A DNA stretch of 64,000 nt from WRAV01 sp050950205 (GCA_050950205.1 JBMNHF010000002.1:62001-126000), one strand, 5' to 3'; shown: positions 51,543-60,871, numbered from the stretch's first letter. The notes: generated by a model not told the origin, from the sequence alone. Program-made: numbers and translations.

Positions 51543-52775
51543 TTGCCATCCAACCGTTATGTTGCATCCATTTTATCTCTGGTGCTTTGCGCTGCAATTT
51601 TAGTGGCCGGTCCGGTTCGGGAAGCCTTTGCTGCCACCGTCATCAACGGCCAGCCTGCCACCCTGCAGAGTACGGTTTCAAACTATCAAAGTCAGATTGC
51701 CCAGATCAACTCCCGTATGAAGCAGATTGAAGAGGAAAACAAGCAGCTTCAGAACGAGATTCAAAAGGCCAAGACCGAAAAGGAGCAGGCCAAAGCCAAG
51801 CGCAACGTCATTGACCAGCAGATCAAGCTGACCAAAGACGAAATTTCCCTGCTGCAGGAGCGCATCCAATTGTTGGAGCAGGATATTGCGGAGAAAAAAA
51901 GGGAAATATCAGAAAAGCAGGCGGAAATTGACCGCAACTACGCTTTGTATCTCCAGCGGATGCGGGCCATGTACATGCAGGACGACACCACCACCCTGGG
52001 ACTTTTGTTGGGTGCGGATAGCTTTACCACCTTTTTGACCAACACCGACTCCATGGCCCGAGTAGCGGAACATGACCGCAAGCTGGTGGCCAACCTAACA
52101 TCCCAGCGGGAAGAGCTGGAGCAGGCCAAGGCCGAGCTGGCCCAGCGGCTGGAACAGTTGGAAAGCGATAAAGCGCAAAACGAAGAAAAGCAGCAAACCC
52201 TTTCGGGGCAGCTTCAGGCGGCGGATCTGCAAATTCACTCTCTGGATCAGATGGAGAAGGAGTACTATGCCGACCTGGAAAAGAACAAGGCCATGTTGGC
52301 TGCCATGCGGCAGGAAATCAACGACCTTTACGCCAAGATCGAGTGGTCTAAGAACCCTTATGTGGGCGGTGAGATGGCGTGGCCGGTGCCCGGATTCTAC
52401 CGCATCTCTTCCGAGTACGGCTACCGCTTTGGCGGCAGCGACTTCCACACCGGCATGGATATCGCCGGTACCAACGGCTCCATCTACGGAGCTACCGTGG
52501 TGGCGGCCAACACCGGCACCGTCAAATATGTCAATTGGAGCTACACACCCGGCCGGGGTTACGGTATCTACCTGATTTTGGACCACGGCGGCGGTATATC
52601 CACCCTGTATGCTCACCTTTCCAACATTACAGTCAGTCTGGGGGATGTGGTGGGCAAGGGCGATCCCATCGGCAACGTAGGTTCCACCGGGTGGTCCACC
52701 GGACCTCACCTCCACTTTGAGGTTCGTGTCAACGGCAGCCACACCAATCCCAAGCCCTATGTGATTGGAAGGTAG
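51543..52775 (+). CDS. Murein hydrolase activator (PcsB/EnvC type) with M23 domain
   Basis: A 410-residue exported protein: a signal peptide ending VREAFA, a long coiled coil (about 45-265) rich in Gln, Glu and Lys, and a C-terminal M23/LytM domain. The zinc ligands are kept: HTGMDIAG (His, Asp), LYAHLS and GPHLHFEV. An intact site suggests active endopeptidase activity rather than a pure activator. The coiled coil would dock to FtsX. TTG at 51543 with GAGGGGGTA is the start; the open frame to 51483 is not signal-like. Confidence 0.93.
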   Translation: MPSNRYVASILSLVLCAAILVAGPVREAFAATVINGQPATLQSTVSNYQSQIAQINSRMKQIEEENKQLQNEIQKAKTEKEQAKAKRNVIDQQIKLTKDEISLLQERIQLLEQDIAEKKREISEKQAEIDRNYALYLQRMRAMYMQDDTTTLGLLLGADSFTTFLTNTDSMARVAEHDRKLVANLTSQREELEQAKAELAQRLEQLESDKAQNEEKQQTLSGQLQAADLQIHSLDQMEKEYYADLEKNKAMLAAMRQEINDLYAKIEWSKNPYVGGEMAWPVPGFYRISSEYGYRFGGSDFHTGMDIAGTNGSIYGATVVAANTGTVKYVNWSYTPGRGYGIYLILDHGGGISTLYAHLSNITVSLGDVVGKGDPIGNVGSTGWSTGPHLHFEVRVNGSHTNPKPYVIGR

Positions 52776-52803
52776 CCGGCAGCTCATCATAATAAACACC
52801 TGT

Positions 52804-52834
52804 CAACCGGGGAGGCTTTACTCTCCCCGGTTGG
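52804..52834. terminator. Hairpin between the M23 and protease genes
   Basis: CAACCGGGGAG-GCTTTACT-CTCCCCGGTTG, a perfect 11-bp stem, lies 30 bp after the M23 gene but lacks a T run; partial termination or message protection are both possible. Confidence 0.5.
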
Positions 52835-52916
52835 TGCATATCTTCTCAAAAGCATCCAGATACTGGAAGCGAATTTGGCTGGAACAGCCTGTTATTTCCG
52901 GAAAGGATAAACCCTT

Positions 52917-54212
52917 ATGAATAAGAAAGTCTCACTGGGCGCAGCCATTGCCATGATGTTTTTGGTGGCTGCCATCACCTTTTCCATTACCTTTGATGCG
53001 GTTACCCGGCAGGTAAACAACCGCATCGTCGATCTGCGGGAACGGGAAAGTGCACAGGCCAAATATGCCGAAATCGACCGGGAGGTGCGGGCCAACTACA
53101 GCGGCGACATTGACGAAACCCAGCTGCTGGACAGCGTGGCCAGGGGCTATTTGGCAGGAATTGGAGACCAGTATGCCACCTATTACGATGCAAAAACCTA
53201 CGAGAAAATCCTGCGCTCTCAGGAAAACCCGGTGGCGGATATTGGAGCAGTGCTTCGGGTTGGCCCCGACGGATACCTGGTGGTGGAGGAAGTGTACCCC
53301 GACTCGCCGGCTTTGGCGGTGGGAATTGTGCCGGGAGACCAGATTATTAAAATTGACGACACCGACCTTACCCCTGAAAACAGCGCCAAAATGAAGGATG
53401 CCGTGCAGGGAGAGCAGGGAACCCGCATCACCCTCACCATCCGCTCCGGCAATGTGGACCGCACCGAGGAACTGACCCGGCGGGTGGTGGTGGTCCCCAG
53501 CGTCACTTCCCGTATGCTGGGAGATTCCAAGGTGGGTTACCTGATCATCACCGAGTTTAACACCAACACTCCCGACCAGTTTAAGCGGGAATTGGATAAG
53601 CTGATCAATCAGGGGGCGGAGTCTCTCATTTTTGATCTGCGGGACAACAAGGGAGGACGGCTGTCCGCCGCCGCCCGTATTCTGGATCGGCTGCTGCCCG
53701 CCGGCCCCATTGTCAGCTCTTTGGACGGAGAGGGAAACCTCAATGTACTGGCCACCTCGGACGGAGCAGAAATTGACCTGCCTATGGTGGCGCTGATCAA
53801 TGCAGGTACCGCCAGCAGCGCCGAGGTGTTTGCCCAAGCTCTGAAAGATTACGGCAAAGCCCGGGTGGTGGGGGTTACCTCCACCGGTAAAGGCGTAATG
53901 CAGAGTATCATCCGGCTTTCTGACGGCTCCGCCATTGAGATTACCACCGCCACTTTGGTGACGCCCAAGGGAGAAATCTTTAATGGAGTGGGAGTGCGGC
54001 CCGACTACGAAGTCACCATGGATACCCCGTGGCAAGATTTAGGGGAGGAGCTGGATTCTCAGCTCAAAAAAGCCATGGAAGTTGCCGTAGCCATGCACCG
54101 CACCAGCGAGGTGCGGCAGGAGCAGGAAAATGAGCTGTCCGGGGAAGAGAGCAAGCCCGAATCTTCCCTGGAGGAATCCCCTGCACCATCTCTGGAGGAA
54201 GCATCCAACTAA
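52917..54212 (+). CDS. S41-family C-terminal processing protease (CtpA type)
   Basis: A 431-residue exported protease: N-terminal anchor or signal (residues 7-25), a PDZ domain (about 90-180, with VEEVYPDSPA and PGDQIIKIDD), the S41 core, and an acidic Ser/Glu tail. The catalytic dyad is Ser in NAGTASSAEVFA and Lys in TSTGKGVM. Such proteases cut signalling or cell-wall regulators; the location behind ftsEX and the M23 gene suggests a cell-wall role. A good terminator lies 80 bp downstream. Confidence 0.93.
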   Translation: MNKKVSLGAAIAMMFLVAAITFSITFDAVTRQVNNRIVDLRERESAQAKYAEIDREVRANYSGDIDETQLLDSVARGYLAGIGDQYATYYDAKTYEKILRSQENPVADIGAVLRVGPDGYLVVEEVYPDSPALAVGIVPGDQIIKIDDTDLTPENSAKMKDAVQGEQGTRITLTIRSGNVDRTEELTRRVVVVPSVTSRMLGDSKVGYLIITEFNTNTPDQFKRELDKLINQGAESLIFDLRDNKGGRLSAAARILDRLLPAGPIVSSLDGEGNLNVLATSDGAEIDLPMVALINAGTASSAEVFAQALKDYGKARVVGVTSTGKGVMQSIIRLSDGSAIEITTATLVTPKGEIFNGVGVRPDYEVTMDTPWQDLGEELDSQLKKAMEVAVAMHRTSEVRQEQENELSGEESKPESSLEESPAPSLEEASN

Positions 54213-54288
54213 GATGCTTTTAAGGGAAAGGCCCTGCCTGCAGGTTCTAAAACCGCTAAGGGCTTTTCTTATGCTACCGGCTTACACA

Positions 54289-54334
54289 GCTGCCCTAATC
54301 CTGTTTTGGAAAAGGGCGGCTTTTTATTTCTATT
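54289..54334 (+). terminator. Terminator after the protease gene
   Basis: AGCTGCCCT pairs with AGGGCGGCT (one G-T) around a 16-base loop and is followed by TTTTATTT. From 54335 to 54527 no other gene is seen. Confidence 0.7.
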
Positions 54335-54527
54335 GAAAATGAAGTCTAATCCCCCGGGAGGCAGCATAAATTTGAGATATGCGCAGAACCTTTTTGGGGA
54401 TTCAAAGAGCGGCGTATCAAAGTTGATCGCCGGTTTTTGTGCAACATGGGAGAACCCTTTGCCCATTTTGGGTCCACCATATAGGGCTGCGCCGAATTTT
54501 TCCTTGCACTATGGCGGAGGCTGCAGG

Positions 54528-55373
54528 TTGTTTGCTTGCTTAGAATTAATTCCACCAACCCCCCAAGGCATAAGGGGACTTTTTTCCCCCACCCCCACCC
54601 GGACAGAGCTGTTTTCTGCCCGGGTATTGGGAGCGGAGTTTTTGCGGCTGGAAGCTCAGGTCAATCGAAGGGGAAAGCCTGACTGGGACGCAGTGGCGCG
54701 GCTGGTCCGCCCGCTGACCCCATATCTGCTTGCTCCTGCAGGGTGCCAGCCGCCAAAACATCTGGGCTTTGCACCGCCTGTGTTCACCGCATTTGAAAGG
54801 AGAGTGCTGCTGCAGTGCGCCTGTGATTTGATAAATGGCAGCCCGGTGCCGCTGTACCGCAGAAGGTTGGGGGTGTACGACCCTGCAGGTGAGTGGGCGG
54901 AAGAGCTGTTGTATTTATTGCACTACTATACCTCGGTTCGAGTGGTAACCCAAAATTTGAGGGCTTACCAAATGGCTGCTGATTTGGCCATGGAGGAGCT
55001 GAGAGCTTTGGTGCTGCTGGGAGAAGAGCCTTCTGATTTTTCCGACTGCATCCTGCTGCTTTGTCCCGGCGACGTTGCCCAGCCGCTGCCCTTGCTTCCC
55101 GCCTGCCCCGTTTTGGCAGGAGGAATTTTTGCAGATTTTCAGGGCTGCAATGTGTTTTCTGCCCCTCGCGTATCGGCAACCTTGCCCCAAATTTCTCAGC
55201 TGCCCCGGGGGAGTGATCTTCATACCTTTGCAGGGGCTGTGTTTCACAGCTATGGCTACTGGCTGCCCAACCTTCGACTGGGGCAGCTTCTCATCAACGG
55301 AAAGGAGTCGTTGCCGGAGCAGGCCAGGTATATTCTGCTGCGGGAAGCCGGTATTTTAACCCATCTCTACTGA
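54528..55373 (+). CDS. Unrecognised protein between the S41 protease and greA
   Basis: A 281-residue protein without membrane segments or motifs I recognise. It is rich in Leu, Pro and Cys, with RYILLREAGILTHLY at the C-terminus. The TTG at 54528 is chosen because GGAGG stands 7 bp before it; an open frame continues upstream to 54306 but crosses the preceding terminator and reads poorly. No function can be given. Its codon use matches neighbours, so it seems a native gene. Confidence 0.7.
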   Translation: MFACLELIPPTPQGIRGLFSPTPTRTELFSARVLGAEFLRLEAQVNRRGKPDWDAVARLVRPLTPYLLAPAGCQPPKHLGFAPPVFTAFERRVLLQCACDLINGSPVPLYRRRLGVYDPAGEWAEELLYLLHYYTSVRVVTQNLRAYQMAADLAMEELRALVLLGEEPSDFSDCILLLCPGDVAQPLPLLPACPVLAGGIFADFQGCNVFSAPRVSATLPQISQLPRGSDLHTFAGAVFHSYGYWLPNLRLGQLLINGKESLPEQARYILLREAGILTHLY

Positions 55374-55421
55374 TGTTATAAAAATATGTTTGAAAAGACA
55401 AAAGGTTTTATATTTTTTAGC

Positions 55422-55450
55422 TTGACAGGGGGATACACTTTGACTATAAT
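55422..55450 (+). promoter_or_regulatory. Consensus sigma-A promoter of greA
   Basis: Perfect TTGACA (55422-55427), 17-bp spacer, perfect TATAAT (55445-55450), about 160 bp upstream of greA. Confidence 0.85.
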
Positions 55451-55465
55451 TAGGTGTATTGAGCG

Positions 55466-55600
55466 GAGCCCTATAGGGTTTTGCAGCTGCGGCCTTGGGC
55501 CGCAGTTACTGTGTGAAAGTATGTTTTTATCAGGATCCAAGGTTATCCGGCGGCGTCGCGGGGTCGGTCCCGCTCAGCCGCCTTATTGCTTGATAGAAAG
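55466..55600 (+). promoter_or_regulatory. Structured 5' leader of greA
   Basis: The leader holds CCCTATAGGG (55470-55479), CTGCGGCC-TTG-GGCCGCAG (about 55484-55502) and a GGCGGC/GCCGCC pairing around 55550-55582. No T run follows, so it may control translation or message stability. No known RNA class is recognised. Confidence 0.4.
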
Positions 55601-55611
55601 GAGGGTGTCCG

Positions 55612-56091
55612 GTGGCAGGTGAAATACTGATAACTCCCGAGGGTTACCAGCAGCTCAAAGCAGAGCTGGAGGAACTGAAAACAGTTCGGCGCAAGGAAAT
55701 CAGCGAGAAGATTCGTGTGGCCCGCGGCTTTGGCGACCTTTCCGAAAACAGCGAGTATGATGAAGCAAAAAACGAGCAAGCGCTGGTGGAGGCCAAAATT
55801 GCAACTTTGGAGGAACAGCTGAAAAAAGCGCAGCTCATTCAGAAGGATAAGATTTCGACCGAGGTGGTGTCCATCGGGACAACCGTTACGATCCTGGACA
55901 TCGAGTTCAACGAGGAAACTACCTACCGCATTACCAGTTCCCTGGAATACCATCATGCCGATATGGAAACCATCACCGATGAGTCCCCTGTGGGCAAAGC
56001 GTTGATGGGGCATAAAGTGGGCGATGAAGTAACGGTTACTGTCCCCAGCGGCAGCACCGTGCAGTACAAAATCCTGGATATTAGCCTGTAA
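55612..56091 (+). CDS. greA: Transcription elongation factor GreA
   Basis: A 159-residue GreA that rescues backtracked RNA polymerase by stimulating transcript cleavage. The N-terminal coiled coil carries the acidic tip GDLSENSEYDEAK; the C-terminal FKBP-like domain ends VPSGSTVQYKILDI. GTG at 55612 with AAAGGAGGGTGT upstream is the start. Confidence 0.96.
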   Translation: MAGEILITPEGYQQLKAELEELKTVRRKEISEKIRVARGFGDLSENSEYDEAKNEQALVEAKIATLEEQLKKAQLIQKDKISTEVVSIGTTVTILDIEFNEETTYRITSSLEYHHADMETITDESPVGKALMGHKVGDEVTVTVPSGSTVQYKILDISL

Positions 56092-56135
56092 AAGGCGAAA
56101 GAACAGGGCCACTCGATTCCAGAGCTGGAATTTCT

Positions 56136-56214
56136 GTGCCAAAGGCGGACGGCTGTCCGCCTTTTTTGCGCCAAAAAGGCTCCCTGTCCAAAAAGGACAG
56201 GGAGCCTTTTCTAT
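56136..56214. terminator. Two tandem terminators between greA and the phosphofructokinase gene
   Basis: First, AAAGGCGGAC-GGCT-GTCCGCCTTTTTT (56138-56166) ends greA. Second, AAAAGGCTCCCTGTCC and GGACAGGGAGCCTTTT (about 56175-56212) form a 16-bp stem usable in both directions, ending the minus-strand gene. Confidence 0.9.
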
Positions 56215-56241
56215 GGGATTAAGAGGTCGCAGACCGTCTTC

Positions 56242-57456
56242 TTAGAAGAAGGACAGGTGCTTTGAGCAGTCTTCCTCGCCAAAGGGTACGCCTACAAGGG
56301 GTTCCACATAGCGGATCAGCTCCTCGGTGACAAAGTTGCCCCGGGCATTGATCCACTCGCGGGGGATAGCCTTTTCCAGGTTGGCGATGGTGGTGGCGTG
56401 GACGGTAGAGTACTCCACCCGGTAAGGGTTATCCGAAACGCGGGTAAGGACACTCACTTCGCCAGAAACGCCTTCCAAAGCACGGGAAAGGCTCATGGCG
56501 CCCAGAATCTTGGATTCCGCCAGGTCCACCGGGGATGCCAGGTGAGCGGCGCAGCGCTGCATGAGAGAAAAGTCGATGCAGCGAACCTTGCACTCGATAT
56601 TGTTATTGATCAGGTCTTCCAGCACACGGCAGGCTCCGCCCATATGTTTGTGGCCAAAGGCGTCCACCTTGGCGTTGCCGTTGTCCTCGTTGACAAATTT
56701 GCCGTCTGCCCGGCGAATTCCTTCCGAAATGGCAATGACAACGGCGGAATGTTGAGCCAGCTGCTCCTTCACATCCTCCAAAAACTTGTCGTCGTCAAAG
56801 GGAACCTCGGGCAGGTAGATGAGGTGGGGGGCACTGCCGGTTTTGCGGGCCAAGGCAGAGGCAGCGCAGAGCCAGCCCACATGACGGCCCATGGTTTCCA
56901 CAATGGTGACGGTGGGGTAATCGTAAACCTTGGCGTCGCACCAGATCTCCGAAAAGGTGGTGGCAATATAGCGGGCGGCAGAGCCGAAGCCGGGGGAGTG
57001 GTCCATACCGTAAAGGTCGTTGTCAATGGTTTTGGGAGCTCCCATAATGGCCACGTCGATGCCCTGGTCCTGTGCGTATACGCTTAGCTTATGGACTGTA
57101 TCCATGGAATCGTTGCCGCCGATATAAACAAAATAACCGATATCGTAACGGGCAAGGGTATCGAAGATGGTTTTATAGGCAGCCGGATCTTCTTCGGCGC
57201 TCTTGAGCTTATGGCGGCAGGAGCCCAACGCAGAGGAAGGGGTGTGAATCAGCCGAAGCATGGCGTGAGATTCCTTCAGGATCTCACCAATATCAATGAG
57301 GTTATCCTCCAACACACCTTTGATGCCGTGCTTGGCGCCGTATATCTTGCCCACTTTGCCGGAAATCATGGCCTGTTCCACCACGCCGGCCAAGGTAGCG
57401 TTGATGGCGGAGGTGGGTCCTCCCGACTGAGCAACTAGAACGTTTCTTTTCTTCAT
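56242..57456 (-). CDS. pfp: Pyrophosphate-dependent 6-phosphofructokinase
   Basis: A 404-residue phosphofructokinase. NVLVAQSGGPTSAINATLAGV opens the Rossmann domain. The phosphate-donor position reads GGNDS instead of the GGDGS of ATP enzymes, and GAPKTIDND carries the lysine typical of PPi enzymes; both point to pyrophosphate. ETMGRHVGWL is the substrate loop. The reaction is reversible, so it can serve glycolysis and gluconeogenesis. It lies 84 bp after the uracil-DNA glycosylase gene on the same strand. Confidence 0.93.
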   Translation of the reverse strand: MKKRNVLVAQSGGPTSAINATLAGVVEQAMISGKVGKIYGAKHGIKGVLEDNLIDIGEILKESHAMLRLIHTPSSALGSCRHKLKSAEEDPAAYKTIFDTLARYDIGYFVYIGGNDSMDTVHKLSVYAQDQGIDVAIMGAPKTIDNDLYGMDHSPGFGSAARYIATTFSEIWCDAKVYDYPTVTIVETMGRHVGWLCAASALARKTGSAPHLIYLPEVPFDDDKFLEDVKEQLAQHSAVVIAISEGIRRADGKFVNEDNGNAKVDAFGHKHMGGACRVLEDLINNNIECKVRCIDFSLMQRCAAHLASPVDLAESKILGAMSLSRALEGVSGEVSVLTRVSDNPYRVEYSTVHATTIANLEKAIPREWINARGNFVTEELIRYVEPLVGVPFGEEDCSKHLSFF

Positions 57457-57540
57457 GAATTATCCTCCTCGAGTGCTATTAATGACTGGTAACGAAATGG
57501 ATGGTGCTTTGTGCTATGCGTTGCAACCCATCCCATAAGC

Positions 57541-58110
57541 TTATGAAAGGGCGGCTCCCTGTTCCCGAAGCCGATCCCGTAGCTTGCAAAAATCATCCAG
57601 AGCATCGGTCTTTTGGTTTGGATTGCGCAACAAAGCCGCAGGATGGAAGGTACCCATCATCATAACGCCGTCTTTTTCCACAAACTGGCCGTGCTGTTTG
57701 GTTACCCGAAAATCGGGATCCATAAGGTTCTGAGCGGCCACCCGGCCCAAACAGACGATAAAATCCGGGCGAATGTGCTCAATTTGTTTCTTTAAATATC
57801 CAATACAGGCACTTACCTCGTCGGGCTGAGGGTCCCGGTTGCCCGGGGGGCGGCACTTGACAATATTGGTGATGAAAACATTATCGTCTCGGGAAAGGCC
57901 AACGGCCTCCAACATTTTATCCAAAAGCTTGCCCGCCCGTCCCACAAAGGGCTGGCCGCTGAGATCTTCCTGTTCGCCGGGGCCTTCTCCAACCAGCAGA
58001 ACCCGGGCGCCGGGATTGCCTCCGCCAAACACCGGGTTGGTGCGGGTGGCAGCCAGCTTACAAGCGGTGCAGGCAAGAACCTGTTCTTTTAACTGGGCTA
58101 TGGTTTCCAT
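57541..58110 (-). CDS. Type-4 uracil-DNA glycosylase ([4Fe-4S])
   Basis: A 189-residue family-4 uracil-DNA glycosylase that removes uracil from DNA. Four cluster cysteines are in place: Cys14 and Cys17 (CTACKLA), one in KCRPPGNRDP and one in SACIGYL. Motif A reads LVGEGPGEQEDLSGQPFVGRAGKLL and motif B MGTFHPAALLRNP. No other repair gene is adjacent. Confidence 0.93.
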   Translation of the reverse strand: METIAQLKEQVLACTACKLAATRTNPVFGGGNPGARVLLVGEGPGEQEDLSGQPFVGRAGKLLDKMLEAVGLSRDDNVFITNIVKCRPPGNRDPQPDEVSACIGYLKKQIEHIRPDFIVCLGRVAAQNLMDPDFRVTKQHGQFVEKDGVMMMGTFHPAALLRNPNQKTDALDDFCKLRDRLREQGAALS

Positions 58111-58313
58111 TCGATCTTCCTCTTAATTCTCAATAAATGACAAAATTCGTGCATTCCAACCGTTATTCGATCTTATACTTGTTCATATTCATTATAACAT
58201 AAAAAAATCTGTTTCGTATAGGCGCAAAAATTTGCATTTTAGCTTGCTTTGAGTTAAAATAATGGGTGAATTCGTACAGCTTTCAATTTAAAAAGGGACA
58301 GGAGTTACAAAGG

Positions 58314-58886
58314 ATGAGTAAAAAGATTCTGGTAGAAACATCGGCACGACATGTACACCTTACCCAGGAGGATCTGGAAACTCTGTTTGGACCGGGAGCA
58401 GTGCTTCACTGCAAAAAAGAGCTGAGCCAGCCCGGACAGTATGCCTGCGAGGAGCGGGTGGACATTGTGGGACCCAAGCGGACCTTGACGGGGGTTTCGG
58501 TACTGGGGCCTACCCGCAACGCCACTCAGGCAGAAATTTCCCTTACCGATGCTCGGAGCATTGGGGTAACGGTTCCCATTCGGGAATCGGGGGACCTTGC
58601 CGGTTCTGCGCCCCTTACCCTGAAAGGCCCTGCCGGACAGGTAGAGCTGAAGGAGGGTTTGATTGCAGCCAAGCGCCACATTCACACCACACCAGAGGAT
58701 GCAGCCGCTCTGGGCGTTAAGGACAAGGAAATTGTGGGCGTTAAAGTTGAGACTGCAGAGCGGGCCACCGTTTTTTACGATGTGGTGGTTCGGGTTAGCG
58801 ATTCTTTTGCCACCGCCATGCATATCGATACCGACGAGGCCAATGCCTGTGGTGGCGGCGAGCTGTACGGCGAAATTGTAAAATAG
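58314..58886 (+). CDS. pduL: Phosphate propanoyltransferase/phosphotransacylase PduL
   Basis: A 190-residue PduL-type phosphotransacylase that swaps CoA and phosphate on short acyl groups (acetyl or propanoyl), unrelated to Pta. Zinc-binding histidines appear in SARHVHLTQEDL and AKRHIHTTPEDA. It starts directly with the enzyme core and lacks the N-terminal peptide used for targeting to microcompartments, so it is probably a free, acetate-forming enzyme. ATG at 58314 has AGGAG 9 bp upstream. Confidence 0.93.
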   Translation: MSKKILVETSARHVHLTQEDLETLFGPGAVLHCKKELSQPGQYACEERVDIVGPKRTLTGVSVLGPTRNATQAEISLTDARSIGVTVPIRESGDLAGSAPLTLKGPAGQVELKEGLIAAKRHIHTTPEDAAALGVKDKEIVGVKVETAERATVFYDVVVRVSDSFATAMHIDTDEANACGGGELYGEIVK

Positions 58887-59011
58887 TGCCGGTGCTGCCA
58901 GGCAGGTTGTTTTGCACCACTGGAAGAAAAAACATCCCGCCGAAAGGGAGTTGGGCTTAAAGTTTACGAAAATAGGTGAATTTTGACCGACTTTCTGCAA
59001 GTGGAAGTAGG

Positions 59012-59063
59012 AAAGGCCAGCTGTTCTCAAGCATAAAAGCTTGGAATAGCCGGCCTTTTGCTT
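59012..59063 (+). terminator. Terminator after pduL
   Basis: AAAGGCCAGCTGTTC pairs with GAATAGCCGGCCTTT through two imperfect positions, and an inner CAAGC/GCTTG extends the stem; TTTTGCTTTT follows. Confidence 0.75.
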
Positions 59064-59155
59064 TTTATAATGATTCCTATCTTGCATAGTGGTCTGTATA
59101 CCAAATCACCCTCGCTGAATAGACAACATATAATGCAAAGAAGGGAGTGATTAGA

Positions 59156-59721
59156 GTGAATGATTCTGATAAAAGATACTCCAATACAAACGAAGCTTAT
59201 AAACCGATGTATAAAAAAGACGGTAGAATAAAATGTTTTAGAAAAATACTCGAAAAAAAGGCTTTATTGTGCAGGAAGGAAAGCTGCAGTATATAGATAT
59301 CCTAAAGCTGGTAAGCGAAGGGAATTGTATATGGCGTCAATCACACACAAACGGGATTTGCAACTTTTATCAACGTGAGCTTGTATGGCAATGAGCTCTG
59401 GAACGGCGTTGCAGGAACCGTGTTTACCGAAGAACTCCAGTACCTGCCGATGAATATTTCCCTAAATGTGATAAAAACAGCAAAAACTATTATGTAGTGA
59501 AAATGGCAAGACGTGCCACCGAAAGAAATGATGTTACGATACCTTATAGTACCGGCAACCCAAAAGGGTCGGCTTATGGAGTGGATAACAATCAAAAGTT
59601 ATTTTTAGTCATCAGAATGCATGTCGACCGGAAAACCAAGGTGGCCTCCGCTCCCTTTGATATTATCTGGAGCCATGCAATTCTTTTTACAAAACGGAAA
59701 AAACACTGTCCGGATCAATAA
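59156..59721 (+). pseudogene. Decayed AT-rich gene with several frameshifts
   Basis: GTG at 59156 with AAGGGAG starts a short frame that stops at 59296. Protein-like text continues in other frames: GFIVQEGKLQYIDILKLV, then NVSLYGNELWNGVAGTVF with TEELQYLPMN, then KNYYVVKMARRATERNDV and the last piece to 59721. These frames follow one another without large overlaps, as in a gene with two or more indels. Composition is AT-rich against the neighbours. No family is recognised. Confidence 0.5.
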
Positions 59722-59753
59722 ATCCCTAAAATATTTTTATTTTAGGGATTTAT
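59719..59753 (+). terminator. Terminator after the decayed gene
   Basis: AAATCCCTAAAAT and ATTTTAGGGATTT form a 13-bp stem with a short T-rich loop. From 59754 to 59848 no gene is seen. Confidence 0.7.
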
Positions 59754-59848
59754 TAGCCTCAAAGACGCCCCCTCCTTCAAAAGGCGGGTGTTTTTCCAAC
59801 ATACTCGATGCCGCCGGGTGTTAGCGGGGGCCTTTGGTCTTTGTGATA

Positions 59849-60637
59849 TTAGGGTATGACGTGTTCCAGAACACAGGGGGCAGGAATCTGCAGTTGTTCC
59901 AGAATCCGCTGATAGACATCAAGGGTGCCGCTGGTATAAATTTTTAAAGTTCCCTGCCCCTTGGTTTCCAGTTCCTGCTGCTTCAGCCAAAGGGTCAACG
60001 CCTTGGCCGACTCCACGGCGGGATCCAGAAATTCGATGTCAGGGTATCGCCGAACAAAAATATCCTTGACGATGGGGTAGTGGGTGCAGCCCAAAATAAC
60101 GGTTTCCGGCGGGGGATTGTGCTCCAGCAAGGGCCCGAAGCGGGACTGGATTTCCTCCTCAATATCCTGCACCGGTGCTCCCTGATCCACCAGAGCGGCC
60201 AGATGGAGGCTGCCTTGACTTGCCACCTCAATGTTCGGATTGATTTCCTGAATCAGCTTCTGGTAGGTGCCCACCGCAATGGTGAATTCGGTACCCAGAA
60301 TTCCCACTCGCCTAGCACCGCTGCGGGCCACCGCCTCTGCTGCGGGAGACACCACACTGAACAGCGGAGTAGCAGTGTTGCTTTGCAGGGTGTCGATAAG
60401 GGTGGAAATGGTGTTGCAGGCGATGACTCCCACATGGATATGGCTTTGTTGGAGAAACGAGAGGGCTCGGAAGGTCAACTCCAAAATTCTCTCCCGGGTT
60501 TGATTGCCGTAGGGACAGTTGGCACTGTCCCCAAAATATATGATGTCTGCCCCCGGGCAAAGGGCAAGAATTTCCCGGACAAAGGTAAGTCCTCCCACAC
60601 CGGAGTCGATCACTCCGATCCGCGCTTTTTCAGCCAT
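59849..60637 (-). CDS. murI: Glutamate racemase
   Basis: A 262-residue PLP-independent racemase that makes D-glutamate for peptidoglycan. Both catalytic cysteines are visible: IACNTIST and ILGCTHYPI. IGVIDSGVGGLTFVREI opens the fold. ATG at 60637 is taken because it gives the usual MAEKARIGV start with AGGTGG upstream; the frame remains open to 60664. Confidence 0.94.
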   Translation of the reverse strand: MAEKARIGVIDSGVGGLTFVREILALCPGADIIYFGDSANCPYGNQTRERILELTFRALSFLQQSHIHVGVIACNTISTLIDTLQSNTATPLFSVVSPAAEAVARSGARRVGILGTEFTIAVGTYQKLIQEINPNIEVASQGSLHLAALVDQGAPVQDIEEEIQSRFGPLLEHNPPPETVILGCTHYPIVKDIFVRRYPDIEFLDPAVESAKALTLWLKQQELETKGQGTLKIYTSGTLDVYQRILEQLQIPAPCVLEHVIP

Positions 60638-60871
60638 ACGCCACCTGCTTTCCTGTTTCTGCATTCATTATAAAAAACACCGGGGGAAATGTCAAAATCC
60701 TTTTTCCTTCTTGAAACTTCACCGGGCAAAACCCAAGAAACGGCCCATCCATCTTTGCTTTAAACCCTTGCCTTTGCGGCAGATATACAGGCTGTTGGCA
60801 TGCTTCCTTTCCGGTTTCCTTCCTAGTGCGCCGCAATACAGAATATGCCATATTTTTCAAGAAGATAACCG

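Noticed and set aside
54306..54527. Longer N-terminus for the unrecognised 281-residue protein
   Set aside because: It begins inside the terminator of the preceding gene and has no ribosome site; TTG 54528 follows GGAGG.
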